Shown: in pieces, positions 7,080-16,364 of the stretch | How positions within the stretch are numbered: the stretch's first letter is position 1 | How the letters are laid out: each line of letters opens with the position of its first letter | NCBI RefSeq assembly: GCF_902497555.1 | Contig: NZ_CABVGP010000002.1 | Coordinates: 1,996,501 to 2,060,500, forward strand | Direction: 5' to 3' | DNA from: Amycolatopsis camponoti | GTDB taxonomy: Bacteria > Actinomycetota > Actinomycetes > Mycobacteriales > Pseudonocardiaceae | DNA length: 64,000 nucleotides | Program-made: the position numbers and the translations under genes | The notes under the pieces: generated by a model | What the model saw: only the letters and a program-made list of their open reading frames with translations | Database searches by the model: none | What the model was told of the DNA's origin: nothing

Positions 7080-9190
7080 CTCCGCGCGGTCAGGTAGCCC
7101 GGGTCCGGGCCGGGGATCGCCTGGTCCGGCACGCCCGCGAGCAGTTGGCTCATCGCGTGGAAGTACGGCGGCGCGGCGACCGTGCCACCGAATGCGCCGT
7201 GGCCGCAGTTGCCGAGGTGCACCGGCGTGCCGGGGCAGATTTCGCGCGGGCGCGGGCCGTCGGCGAAGACCATGGACGAGACCGCGTAGCCGTCGACGCC
7301 GCCGACGAACGCCACGGACTCGCTCTGCTGCGTCGTGCCCGTCTTGCCGATGTCGGGGCGCGTCCAGCCGGCCGCGTGGGCCGCCTGGGCCGACGTGCCG
7401 TCCGTCGTGTCCTTGCTCAGGCCCGCTTCGAGGGTGTTCGCCACGCCGGTCGGGATGACCTGCTCGCACGCCTGCTGCGGCACCGGGACGGCGTTCCCGT
7501 TCCGGTCGGTCATCGACAGGATCGGGTTCGGCGGGCACCAGACGCCGCCGCTCATCAGCGTCGCCGAGACGTTCGCCATCTCCAGCGGGCTGACCGGGCT
7601 GTTGCCGAGGGTGAACGACAGCAGGTTCTGGAAGTACTTCGACTGCGGTTCGTTGTACTGCGGGTTGCCCGACGCGGGGTCCGGGACGGCGCCCGCGTCG
7701 TTGGTCGCGAGGGTGTTCCGCAGGCCCAGCTTGTAGGCCATGTCGAGCACGGCGGGCATCCCGACCTGGCTCTCGAGCCCGACGAAGGCGACGTTCGGTG
7801 ACGTCGCGAGGCCGTCGGCGAGGCTGATCGGGTCGGCGTAGTGGCCGTCGTTGTGGACGGTGTAGCAAGCCGAATGAGCGTCCGGCACCGGGAAGCACTG
7901 GCTGTCCGGGTTGGGCAGCGGCGTCTCCAGGCCCGCCTTGCCGGTGACGAGCGCCGCGGCCGAGGTGAAGATCTTGAACGACGAGCCCGCGCCGAACTCG
8001 TTGCTCGCGTCGGCGACGATGTCCGTGGACGTCTCGCCCCGCGCCGGGTCGGTGCCGTAGTTCCGGTTGGCGACCATGGCGAGCACCTGGTGGCCGGTCG
8101 AACCCGGCTGCACGACGGCGAAGGTGTTGGCGACGCCGTCCTGGGTGGTCGGCACGTTCGCGTCGACGGAGTCCTTCGCCACCTGCGAGACGCGCGGGTC
8201 GAGGGTGGTCTTGATCGTGTAGCCGCCGGTGGCGAGTTGGTCCGCGGTGAACCCGGCGTGCACGAGGTAGCTCTCGGCGTAGGCGCAGAAGAACCCCGCG
8301 TCCGGCGCCGCGCCCATGCACGTCCCGGACGGCGTCACCGGACCGTCCGGCAGCAGCCCGAGCGGCGCCGCCTTCGCCGTCGCCGCGTACGACGCCGGGA
8401 TGGAGCCGTTGGTGACCATGGCGTCGATGACGAGGTTGCGGCGTTGCAGCGCTTTGTCCGCGTGGGTGTACGGGTTGTAGACGCTGGGGTTGTTCACCAT
8501 CCCGGCGAGCAACGCCGCCTGCGGGACGGTCAGTTTGTCCGCCGTCGTCCCGAAATAGGCTTTCGCCGCGGCGCCGACCCCGTACACCGTTCCGCTGAAT
8601 TCGACCACGTTGAGGTAATTCGCCAGAATGTCGTCCTTGCTCATGGTGTTGTTGAGCTGGACGGCCATTTTCGCCTCGCGCAGCTTGCGCGCGAGCGAGT
8701 CTTCGCGGTCTTGCTGCTGCGCGACCGGGTCGTTCCGGTCGACGACGTTCACGAGGTAGTTCTTGACGAACTGCTGCGAGATCGTCGACGCGCCCTGAAG
8801 CGAGCCGCCCGCGCTGTCGTTGACCGCCGCGCGGAGCATTCCCTGCACGTCGACGCCGCCTTCGGTGTAGAAGCGGCGGTCTTCGATCCCGATGATGGCG
8901 GCCTTCATCGTCGTCGCGATCCCGGCCGCGGTGACCGGCAGCCGGTACTGCGCGTACAGCGTCGCGATCGGCGTGCCGTCGCGGTCGGTCACCGTCGTGG
9001 TCAGCGGCGGATCGGCCGCGGCCAGCTGGGCGGAAATGGCGTCCACCGAATCGCCGACCTGATTCGACAGCAGGCCGGCGCCGATGGCGGCGGGCGCCAT
9101 CGTGCCCGCCACCAGGATTCCGGCGAGAACGCACAAACCGGCAAAAGAGAACACGCCCGGGCGACCATTCACGAATCCGAGATTAGCCAT
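7076..9190 (-). CDS. Class A (bifunctional) penicillin-binding protein
   Basis: A 704-residue peptidoglycan synthase anchored by one N-terminal membrane helix (about residues 14-40). The GT51 glycosyltransferase domain shows EDRRFYTEGGVD with the catalytic Glu, then GASTISQQFVKN and RKLREAKMAVQL. The transpeptidase domain has all three active-site motifs: GSSFK (acylating Ser), SPN and KTGTT. No PASTA domains or long Pro-rich tail are present, so it is shorter than PonA1-type mycobacterial enzymes. It is monocistronic on the minus strand, and its stop overlaps the convergent oxidoreductase stop by four bases. A clear Shine-Dalgarno before ATG 9190 is not seen. Confidence 0.93.
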   Translation of the reverse strand: MANLGFVNGRPGVFSFAGLCVLAGILVAGTMAPAAIGAGLLSNQVGDSVDAISAQLAAADPPLTTTVTDRDGTPIATLYAQYRLPVTAAGIATTMKAAIIGIEDRRFYTEGGVDVQGMLRAAVNDSAGGSLQGASTISQQFVKNYLVNVVDRNDPVAQQQDREDSLARKLREAKMAVQLNNTMSKDDILANYLNVVEFSGTVYGVGAAAKAYFGTTADKLTVPQAALLAGMVNNPSVYNPYTHADKALQRRNLVIDAMVTNGSIPASYAATAKAAPLGLLPDGPVTPSGTCMGAAPDAGFFCAYAESYLVHAGFTADQLATGGYTIKTTLDPRVSQVAKDSVDANVPTTQDGVANTFAVVQPGSTGHQVLAMVANRNYGTDPARGETSTDIVADASNEFGAGSSFKIFTSAAALVTGKAGLETPLPNPDSQCFPVPDAHSACYTVHNDGHYADPISLADGLATSPNVAFVGLESQVGMPAVLDMAYKLGLRNTLATNDAGAVPDPASGNPQYNEPQSKYFQNLLSFTLGNSPVSPLEMANVSATLMSGGVWCPPNPILSMTDRNGNAVPVPQQACEQVIPTGVANTLEAGLSKDTTDGTSAQAAHAAGWTRPDIGKTGTTQQSESVAFVGGVDGYAVSSMVFADGPRPREICPGTPVHLGNCGHGAFGGTVAAPPYFHAMSQLLAGVPDQAIPGPDPGYLTARS

Positions 9191-10007
9191 CCGGGAATGA
9201 AGCTTCCGTTCGGTGAGACATGTGCCTCAACGGGCCAACCTGCCGAGCAGGGCCGAAGCGACCGAAACCGCGGCGACCGTCGCCGCGGCCAGCACGGCGA
9301 AGTCGAGCCCGAGGTGCGACGGCGTGCCGATCAGCAGCCCGCGCAGCGCGTCGACCTGGTAGCTCAGCGGGTTGACGTGGCTGAGCACCTTCAGCCACGA
9401 CGGCATGAGGTCCACCGGGTAGAGCGCGTTCGAGCCGAAGAACAGCGGCATCGTGATCGCCTGGCCGATGCCCATCAGCCGTTCGCGCGACAGCACGATC
9501 CCGGCGATCACGATGGACAGGCAGCAGAAGAACGCCGACCCGAGCACGAGCACGACGGCCATCGCCAGCAGCTTCAGCGGGTTCACGGTCAGCCCGACGC
9601 CGAGGATCGCCGCCAGGATCAGCACCATCAAGGCCTGCACGAGCGCGCGGACGCCGGCGGCGAACGCCTTCCCCGCGACGAGCGCGGCGCGCGGGGTCGG
9701 GGTCACCAGGAGCTTGGCGAGCACGCCCGCGTCGCGTTCCCAGATGATCTGGATCCCGTAGAAGATCGAGATGAACAACGCCGACTGCGCGAGGATGCCG
9801 GGCGCGAGGTAGTCGAGGTACGGCGTCGAGCCGGTCGTGATCGCCTTGAGCCGGGTGAACGTCTCCCCGAAGATCAGCAGCCACAGCGCGGGCTGGATCG
9901 CCCGGGTGAGCAGCTCGGTCTGGTCGCGGCGCAGCTTCTGCAGCTCCACCAGGCACATCGCGCCGACGCGCGCGGCGAGGATCCGCGCCTGGCGCAGCGG
10001 GCCGGGG

Positions 10008-10807
<800 letters not shown>

Positions 10808-10811
<4 letters not shown>

Positions 10812-11248
10812 GGCTGCTCCTTCAGGATGCCCATGAGCTTTTCCATGGCCGGCAACGCCTGTTCGATCGCCGCCGTGTCCTCTTCGGACAGTCCGGTGAG
10901 TGCTTCGGCGACGAGCCCGGTGCGGGCGCGCCGCCACGAGGCCATCCGGTCGCGCGCGGCATCGGTGATCTCCAGCCGGGCCGCGCGCCGGTCGGCGGGG
11001 TCGGCCTCCCGGCGCAGCAGGCCGGCGTCGACGAGCTGGTTCACCAGCGTGCTGACCGAGTTGGCGGCCAGGTGCAGTTCGCGCGCGGCCGCGGCGACGC
11101 CGATGCCGGGCCGGTCGGCCACGACGCGCAGGACCTCGACCTGCGCGCCGGGCAGTGGGAAGCCGGGCACCTCGGCGCGCACGCGGCGGCGCACGACCCG
11201 GCGGATCCCCTGGACGGCACCGAGCAGGCGTTCGGCGAGTTCGGTCAT
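10808..11248 (-). CDS. MarR family transcriptional regulator
   Basis: A 146-residue winged-helix repressor and first gene of a three-gene exporter operon. The DNA-binding helices are VAAAARELHLAANSVSTLVNQLVDAGLL, and the wing is READPADRRAARLEITDAAR with the DR-R motif typical of MarR. ATG 11248 is six bases from TACCTT (11260-11255, minus strand) and lacks a Shine-Dalgarno, suggesting leaderless transcription. A palindrome just upstream (11278-11290) is a plausible autoregulatory operator. MarR-exporter operons commonly respond to a toxic small molecule that the pump removes; the ligand here is unknown. Confidence 0.9.
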
Positions 11249-11277
11249 ACCGTCAAGGTAGCTCTGACTCAGATCTA

Positions 11278-11290
11278 TTAGCAACGCTAA
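11278..11290. promoter_or_regulatory. Candidate MarR operator
   Basis: On the minus strand the sequence is TTAGCGTTGCTAA, a perfect inverted repeat with 5-bp arms and a 3-bp spacer, 30 bases upstream of the marR start and just upstream of its predicted -10 TACCTT. Position and symmetry suit MarR self-repression; binding is inferred. Confidence 0.45.
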
Positions 11291-11566
11291 ATGTCTGGTA
11301 GTGGAGAATAGGTGGCGAAAGTCGGGATCCGTTCGCCGCGTGAGGCGAAAGGGATACCGCTGATCGGCTGAACCTGACACGGAGTGACCGTTCGGCGGCG
11401 AAGTGCTGCCGTTCGCCGCGTGATCGCGGGGTTCCGGTCCGGAACCGGCGGCCGCGGGAGCATGCTGTCCTTTCCGACCCCGCGTCCCCGCGCCTGACGT
11501 CCACAGTGGACACTGCCAGTGCGCCCGGCCCGGCGGTCCTTCACTACCGGAATAGGACACACCGTC

Positions 11567-12124
11567 GTGACCCTGCTGGACAGCAAGCTCGTCCGCTGCT
11601 GGACATCCCGTCCGCACCTGCAGTCCCTCTACACCCTCGCCGCGGCCGCCCCGCGGATGCGCGCCGCGCTCGGCCTCACGCCGACCGGCGGCGGCGCGAT
11701 CGGCTTCAAGGTGGACGGGGACGCGCTGGCCCGCACCGAGGCGGAGCTGCTCGCCGCGACGTCGGCCCGGCTGCCGGTGCACCCGCTGGTGACGCAGGAC
11801 CTGTACGGGCGTTCGACGGTCCGGTGCTGGCGCCGCAACCACGACCTGCGCGTGCTGACCGGCGACCTGGTCGACGTCGCGGACCGGCTGGCCCGGGCGG
11901 GCTACGGCGGCTGCCTGCGGTCGGCGACCGTCGAGTTCGCCGAGCCCGGTGGCCGCCGCGACCGCAAGCTCGCGCTGGTGTACCTGTTCGACCGCGGCAC
12001 GTTCCACACCGCGCCCGTCGCCGGGAACGCGCCCCTCGACCCCGCGCTGGAGCTGCGCGCCCGCGCCGCCCTGCACGGCGCGCTGCCGTTGGAACCGCAC
12101 GCGCACCGCCGGTTCGTCGTCTGA
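11567..12124 (+). CDS. Hypothetical protein
   Basis: A 185-residue protein that I do not recognise. The N-terminal part reads VTLLDSKLVRCWTSRPHLQSLYTLAAAAPRMRAALGL; the middle has alternating charged and hydrophobic segments (ARTEAELLAATSARLPVHPLVTQDLYGRSTVRCWRRNHDLRVLTGDLVDVADRLARAGYGG) and a likely beta-rich end (LALVYLFDRGTFHT). There is no signal peptide or membrane helix. GTG 11567 has AGGA nine bases before it; an upstream in-frame start at 11519 lacks one. The gap to the divergent MarR operon is about 320 bp. The next gene is 71 bp downstream on the same strand and has its own ribosome site. Confidence 0.6.
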   Translation: MTLLDSKLVRCWTSRPHLQSLYTLAAAAPRMRAALGLTPTGGGAIGFKVDGDALARTEAELLAATSARLPVHPLVTQDLYGRSTVRCWRRNHDLRVLTGDLVDVADRLARAGYGGCLRSATVEFAEPGGRRDRKLALVYLFDRGTFHTAPVAGNAPLDPALELRARAALHGALPLEPHAHRRFVV

Positions 12125-12195
12125 AATTCTCGCGTTTGTCGAGGTCACGAGCTTCTGCGAAGATGCTGCTCTCTTCCGACGAGAAGGAGACCGCA

Positions 12196-12606
12196 GTGGC
12201 TTCCGTGCTCAACCCGTACCTGAGCTTCCGCGCCGAGGCGCGGCAGGCCATGGAGTTCTACAAGAGCGTCTTCGGCGGCACTTTGACCGTGAACACGTTC
12301 GGGGAATTCGGTTCACCCGAAGGGGCGGACGCGGACAAGATCATGCACGCCCAGCTGGAGACCGAAAAGGGCTACCGGCTCATGGCGGCCGACACCCCGA
12401 CCGGGATGGACCACAACCCGGGCACGAACATCACGGTCAGCCTCAGCGGCGACGACGCGGACGACCTGCGCGGCTACTGGGACAAGCTGAGCGAGGGCGG
12501 CACCGTGACGGTTCCGTTCGAAAAGCAGATGTGGGGCGACGAATTCGGCTCCTGCATCGACAAGTTCGGCATCCCGTGGATGGTCAACGTCGTCCATCAG
12601 GCGTAA
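12196..12606 (+). CDS. VOC family (PhnB/glyoxalase-like) protein
   Basis: A 136-residue vicinal-oxygen-chelate fold protein of the PhnB/3-demethylubiquinone-methyltransferase-like group. It shows LNPYLSFRAEARQAMEFYKSVFGG at the N-terminus, HAQLETEKGYRLMAADTP, and ends MWGDEFGSCIDKFGIPWMVNV, all standard for the group. AAGGAGA precedes GTG 12196 by six bases, which fixes the start. The enzyme activity of this group is mostly unknown; members are often annotated as glyoxalase/bleomycin-resistance-like. It is free-standing on the plus strand. Confidence 0.88.
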   Translation: MASVLNPYLSFRAEARQAMEFYKSVFGGTLTVNTFGEFGSPEGADADKIMHAQLETEKGYRLMAADTPTGMDHNPGTNITVSLSGDDADDLRGYWDKLSEGGTVTVPFEKQMWGDEFGSCIDKFGIPWMVNVVHQA

Positions 12607-12684
12607 CGGGACGTTGCAGCCGGGACCCGCGTCGGTGACGATGAGGGACCGGCGTGCTTCCGCGCCGGGCGAGAAGGAGGCCCG

Positions 12685-13323
12685 ATGGCGGGTGTCCCCT
12701 GGACGTGCGCGCAGTGCGGCGCGGTCAACGACCCCGCGGCCGGACGCTGCGGTACCTGCCAGAGCCTGGCGCCCGGCCGGGCTCGCGCGCGGGCGCTGTG
12801 GGTACTGCTGACCCTGATGCTGGTGGCCGGGGTCGCGATCGGCGGGGTCCTGCTGTTCAGCGCGCGCTCGAAGCCCACGCCGGACTCGGCCGGGCCGTTC
12901 CCCTCGTACACGACGCCCGCCCTCCCGACGACCAAGACCGTCGTCACGACCGCGAACGGCGTCACCCCGCCGGTGACGCCGTCCACGTCGACCTCGCCGT
13001 CGCCCACGCCGGCGGGGAAGCCGTGCCCGGGTGACGCCGCCCGCTACCTTCCCGGCGGCCAGGGGACGGCGCTGCTGGTGGCGCAGACGGTGAAGTCGCT
13101 GATCACGATCTGCCGGGTGCCCGACGGGCGGATCTTCTACGACGGCCAGGCCCGCGGGCAGGCGGCCTCGGGCGACACCCACATCATGCTGCCCGCCGAG
13201 GCCTCGGGCGACGGGTTCGTCGCGAAGAACGGGGACTACACGTACCAGGTCGGTGGCGGCAGGCTGGTCGTGTCGGCCGGGTCCGGCGTGCTTTCGGACG
13301 ACGAGCTGACCACCGTCGGCTGA
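12685..13323 (+). CDS. Zinc-finger membrane protein with extracytoplasmic domain
   Basis: A 212-residue protein in three parts. Residues 1-25 form a RanBP2-like zinc finger (WTCAQCG, then GRCGTC). Residues 36-60 are one membrane helix (LWVLLTLMLVAGVAIGGVLLF). A Thr/Pro/Ser-rich linker (about 62-112) leads to a roughly 100-residue C-terminal domain with two Cys (KPCPGD; TICRV), likely outside the cell. The start is fixed by AGAAGGAGG four bases before ATG 12685. This topology suggests a sensor or anchor between a cytoplasmic partner and the wall; no function is known. No operon partner is evident, since the flanking genes have their own signals. Confidence 0.75.
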   Translation: MAGVPWTCAQCGAVNDPAAGRCGTCQSLAPGRARARALWVLLTLMLVAGVAIGGVLLFSARSKPTPDSAGPFPSYTTPALPTTKTVVTTANGVTPPVTPSTSTSPSPTPAGKPCPGDAARYLPGGQGTALLVAQTVKSLITICRVPDGRIFYDGQARGQAASGDTHIMLPAEASGDGFVAKNGDYTYQVGGGRLVVSAGSGVLSDDELTTVG

Positions 13324-13384
13324 GCGCTTGCTCAGGATGTGGGAGCGCCGCCGCGCTACCGGCGGTTCCGGGGATCCTGGCGGT

Positions 13385-14062
13385 ATGGCTTCTCCGCTGG
13401 ACAACCCGGCTTGGGCGTCGCTGACCGGGCCGCACGCCCGCTTCGCGGAACGACGCGGGCGCGTGGTGCGCTACCTCGAGGACGTCGCGCCCTTCCTCGG
13501 CCTCCCCGGCGACCCGGACGAGCAGGACTGGCGGGACGTCGCCGAGCTGGCCGGGCCGGGAGTCGTCGTGCTCACCGCCGCCACCGCGCCGCGGCCGCCG
13601 TCCGGCTGGGAGGTGCTAGACGCGCTTCCCGGCGTCCAGCTCGTCGACGAGGGTGTCGCGGCCGCGCCGGACCCCGAAGCCGTGCGGCTGGGGCTCGCGG
13701 ACGTGCCGGAGATGCTGGACCTCGTCGAGCGGACGAAGCCCGGGCCGTTCCGGAAGCGGACCGTCGAGCTCGGCACGTACCTCGGGATCCGGCGCGGCGG
13801 CGCGCTGGTGGCGATGGCCGGCGAGCGGCTGCACCCGCCGGGCTTCACGGAGATCAGCGCGGTGTGCACGGACCCGGCGTACCGCGGGCAGGGCCTCGGG
13901 ACGCGGCTCGTGCTCGCCGTGGCGGCGGGCATCCGCGAGCGCGGCGAGACGCCGATGATGCACGCGGCCGCGAGCAACACCTCCGCGATCCGCCTCTACC
14001 TTTCGCTCGGCTTCGCCCTGCGGCAGCGGCCGGACTTCGTCGCGGTCCGCGTGCCCGGCTAG
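13385..14062 (+). CDS. GNAT family N-acetyltransferase (FR47-like)
   Basis: A 225-residue protein with a C-terminal GNAT domain. The acetyl-CoA pyrophosphate loop is YRGQGLGTRLVLAVA (about residues 165-179), preceded by EISAVCTDPA and followed by MMHAAASNTSAIRLYLSLGF, the conserved Asn/Tyr helix. The N-terminal 100 residues are a less conserved domain typical of FR47-like two-domain acetyltransferases. ATG 13385 is used; a longer reading from 13328 adds unconserved residues. Its stop shares the four bases CTAG with the convergent membrane-protein gene. The substrate is unknown. Confidence 0.85.
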   Translation: MASPLDNPAWASLTGPHARFAERRGRVVRYLEDVAPFLGLPGDPDEQDWRDVAELAGPGVVVLTAATAPRPPSGWEVLDALPGVQLVDEGVAAAPDPEAVRLGLADVPEMLDLVERTKPGPFRKRTVELGTYLGIRRGGALVAMAGERLHPPGFTEISAVCTDPAYRGQGLGTRLVLAVAAGIRERGETPMMHAAASNTSAIRLYLSLGFALRQRPDFVAVRVPG

Positions 14063-14484
14063 GCGCCGGTCGAGGAGCCGGGCCGCACGATCATCAGCAC
14101 CGTCACCGCGGCCCACAGCAGGTTGAACACGCCCGTCACCATGGCGAGCCTGCTCAGCTTGCCCGAAGTGGACTCTTCGGCCAGCAGCCGCCGCTGCCGG
14201 GGCAGGACCAGCAGCGCGAGCACCGCGGCGGCGACGGCGGTCAGCCCGATCGACGTGAGCAGCCACGGGTCGCCCATCACGTGCATCGTGCCCGCCACGC
14301 CGAAGCCGAAGACCGGCACCGCGATGGCGGCGTAGGCGTACACGCGGCAGATCCGGTGCAGCACCTTCGCGATCTTGAGATCACCCTTCCGGACGGCGGC
14401 GGGGAACATGCTGGCCGCGACGGCGACCGGGCCGACGGCGAGGATCGCCGCCAGGACGTGGACCGAGAGCAGGATTTTCGACAC
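14059..14484 (-). CDS. Small integral membrane protein (DUF2269-like)
   Basis: A 141-residue protein with four predicted membrane helices (VHVLAAILAVGPVAVAASMF; YAAIAVPVFGFGVAGTMHV; LLTSIGLTAVAAAVLALLVL; VTGVFNLLWAAVTVLMIV) and short loops. The first helix includes a His, and size and topology resemble DUF2269-type membrane proteins; the assignment is tentative. GTG 14484 is six bases from TAGCTT (14496-14491, minus strand) and has no Shine-Dalgarno, so transcription is probably leaderless. The stop overlaps the GNAT stop by four bases. No function is known. Confidence 0.7.
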   Translation of the reverse strand: MSKILLSVHVLAAILAVGPVAVAASMFPAAVRKGDLKIAKVLHRICRVYAYAAIAVPVFGFGVAGTMHVMGDPWLLTSIGLTAVAAAVLALLVLPRQRRLLAEESTSGKLSRLAMVTGVFNLLWAAVTVLMIVRPGSSTGA

Positions 14485-14619
14485 GCGCCGAAGCTACCGA
14501 TCTTCGCGCGGGCCGGGCAGTGGCTGGAATGCCAAGAACCGCCGAGTTCCGGCCAACCACCTCCGGATGTCGAATCCGATCGCCGCCCTTCGACGAACAG
14601 GTAGCGAAAGGGGACCACG

Positions 14620-14976
14620 ATGACCGCCACGACCCGCACCACCGCCCGGATCCGCAGCCTGCCGGTCCTGCTCGCCACCGAAGACGACGCCGAGGACATG
14701 GGCCTGCTGGCGCCGGACGACCGCCTGACCTGCCACGTGCACGGCCGGTGGATCCACCAGTGCGTCGCCTCGCCGGCGCACGTCAGCCCGGTCACCCGCC
14801 ACCGCTGGTGCCGCGGCTGCCGGACCGAGCTGTGCGTCGCCGTCGACGAGCTGTCCCTGGCCGTCGCGATGACCTGCCCGCGCTGCGGCCACGGCGGCAG
14901 CGCCGCCACCTCCCGGCTGACGACGGCCTGCCGCGCGAGCCTGGCCGCCGAGCGCGACGCCCGGCGCGCCGCCTAG
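14620..14976 (+). CDS. Hypothetical zinc-binding protein
   Basis: A 118-residue, presumably cytoplasmic protein. Residues about 36-95 hold many Cys and His residues: LTCHVHGRWIHQC, then RHRWCRGCRTELC, then MTCPRCGHGG. The CxxC pairs suggest one or two structural zinc sites; the exact ligand pairing is not clear. The N-terminus is Thr/Arg-rich and the tail Ala/Arg-rich. AAAGGGG six bases before ATG 14620 supports the start. It ends in a four-base CTAG overlap with the convergent permease pseudogene. It is not a family I recognise; an RNA- or DNA-binding adaptor is one possibility. Confidence 0.65.
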   Translation: MTATTRTTARIRSLPVLLATEDDAEDMGLLAPDDRLTCHVHGRWIHQCVASPAHVSPVTRHRWCRGCRTELCVAVDELSLAVAMTCPRCGHGGSAATSRLTTACRASLAAERDARRAA

Positions 14977-16279
14977 CTGGACACGGCTTCGAGCCCGAGC
15001 TCGTCCAGGCCCGCGTAGACGTCCGGCCGGCGACGCCGCAGCCACATCGCGAGCGCGAGCCCGCCGGCCACCGCCACCGCCACCGCCAGCAGCCACGGCA
15101 GCAACGCGATCGCCGGCGCGTCGGACCCGGCGAGGGTCGGGAAGTTGAGGAACGCCAGCGTCGTCACGGCGATCAGGCCGAGCCCGCCGAGGCCGGGCGC
15201 CACCGCCGTGCGCCAGATCCGGGGGTCGCGCCGCCGGCGGAAGAACGCCACGACGGCGACCCCGGCCAGGGCCTGCAGCGCGATCACGCCGAGCGTCCCG
15301 ATGCCGGTCATGCTGGCCGTGAGGTCGGCGAGCGGGTCCAGCCCGGCCAGCGCGTACACCGCCGCGATCAGCGTCGCCACCCCGATCTGCGCGCCGCTGG
15401 CGACGTACGGCGCGCCGTTGCCCGCGTTCGTCCGGCCGAGGACCGCGGGCAGCACCCGGGCCCGGCCGAGCGCGAACAGGTAGCGCGTCGCCGAGTTGTG
15501 CAGGGCCAGCAGCGCCGCGAACAGGCTGACGACCAGCAGCAGCATCATCACGTCGGTGAGGAGCGAGCCGAGGTAGGTGTGGCTGATCGAGAAGACGAGG
15601 TCCCCGGTGGCGAGGTGGTCCTGTGCGGTCTTGCCGGCCTCGGCGACGCGCGTCGCGCTGACCACCGCCCACGTCGTGAACGCGGCGAAGACGCCGATGA
15701 GCACGATCGCCGTGTAGGTCGCGCGGGAGATCGTCCGGTGCGGGTCCCGGGCCTCCTCGCTGAACAGCCCGGTGGCCTTGAAGCCGACGAAAAGCGTTGA
15801 AGGCGAACAGGAACGCGACCCCGACCGAGCCGGAGAACACCACACCGGGTGCGAAGGCGTGGACGTCCAGCCCGGTCCGGACGGCGACCGCGACGTCGAG
15901 GACGAGCAGGATCGACACCTCCAGGACCAGCGAGACCCCGAGCACCTTTCGTCCCGACCGCGCCGGCGACGATGCAGTTGTAGCCCAGCAGCGCGATCAG
16001 TGCCGCGACCAGGCCCAGCGGACGGCCGAGGCCCTTGGTGACGTAGACGTAGAACCCGCCGGCGCCGGTGACGACCTTGCTCATCTGCGCGTAGCCGACG
16101 CCGAAGAGCACGAGGATGACGGCGGCGAGCGGGAACGCGCCGGGCATGCCCCCGCCGTTCCCGAGCGCGATGCCCAGCGCCGCGATGACGACGATGCCGG
16201 TGAGCGGCGCGACGGCGGCCAGCACGAGGAAGACGACACCCGGCGTGCCCAGCGCGTCCCGGCGCTGTGCGTCGGACAT
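14973..16279 (-). pseudogene. APC superfamily amino-acid permease, frameshifted with apparent internal deletion
   Basis: The permease is spread over three frames. ATG 16279 (AGGAGA upstream) opens MSDAQRRDALGTPGVVF and runs through three helices to LLGYNCIVAGAVG near 15968. The match then continues in a second frame as GRKVLGVSLVLEVSILLVLDVAV to FLFAFNAF near 15795, and in a third frame as LFVGFKATGLFSEEARDPHRT to the stop at 14973. The second break is a +1 in an A run (15790-15793). The first break lacks the usual fourth-helix loop: about 435 codons remain against some 480-500 in intact relatives. It is either a decayed gene or a sequencing/assembly fault at two sites; activity of the product is unlikely as read. 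Confidence 0.75.
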
Positions 16280-16364
16280 GGGAATCTCCTCCCGCGGTGG
16301 CTTGTCCGGGCATGGTGCGCCCGGGAGGTCACCGCGGTCTTGGACCCCAGCGCAGAAGCGTTGT

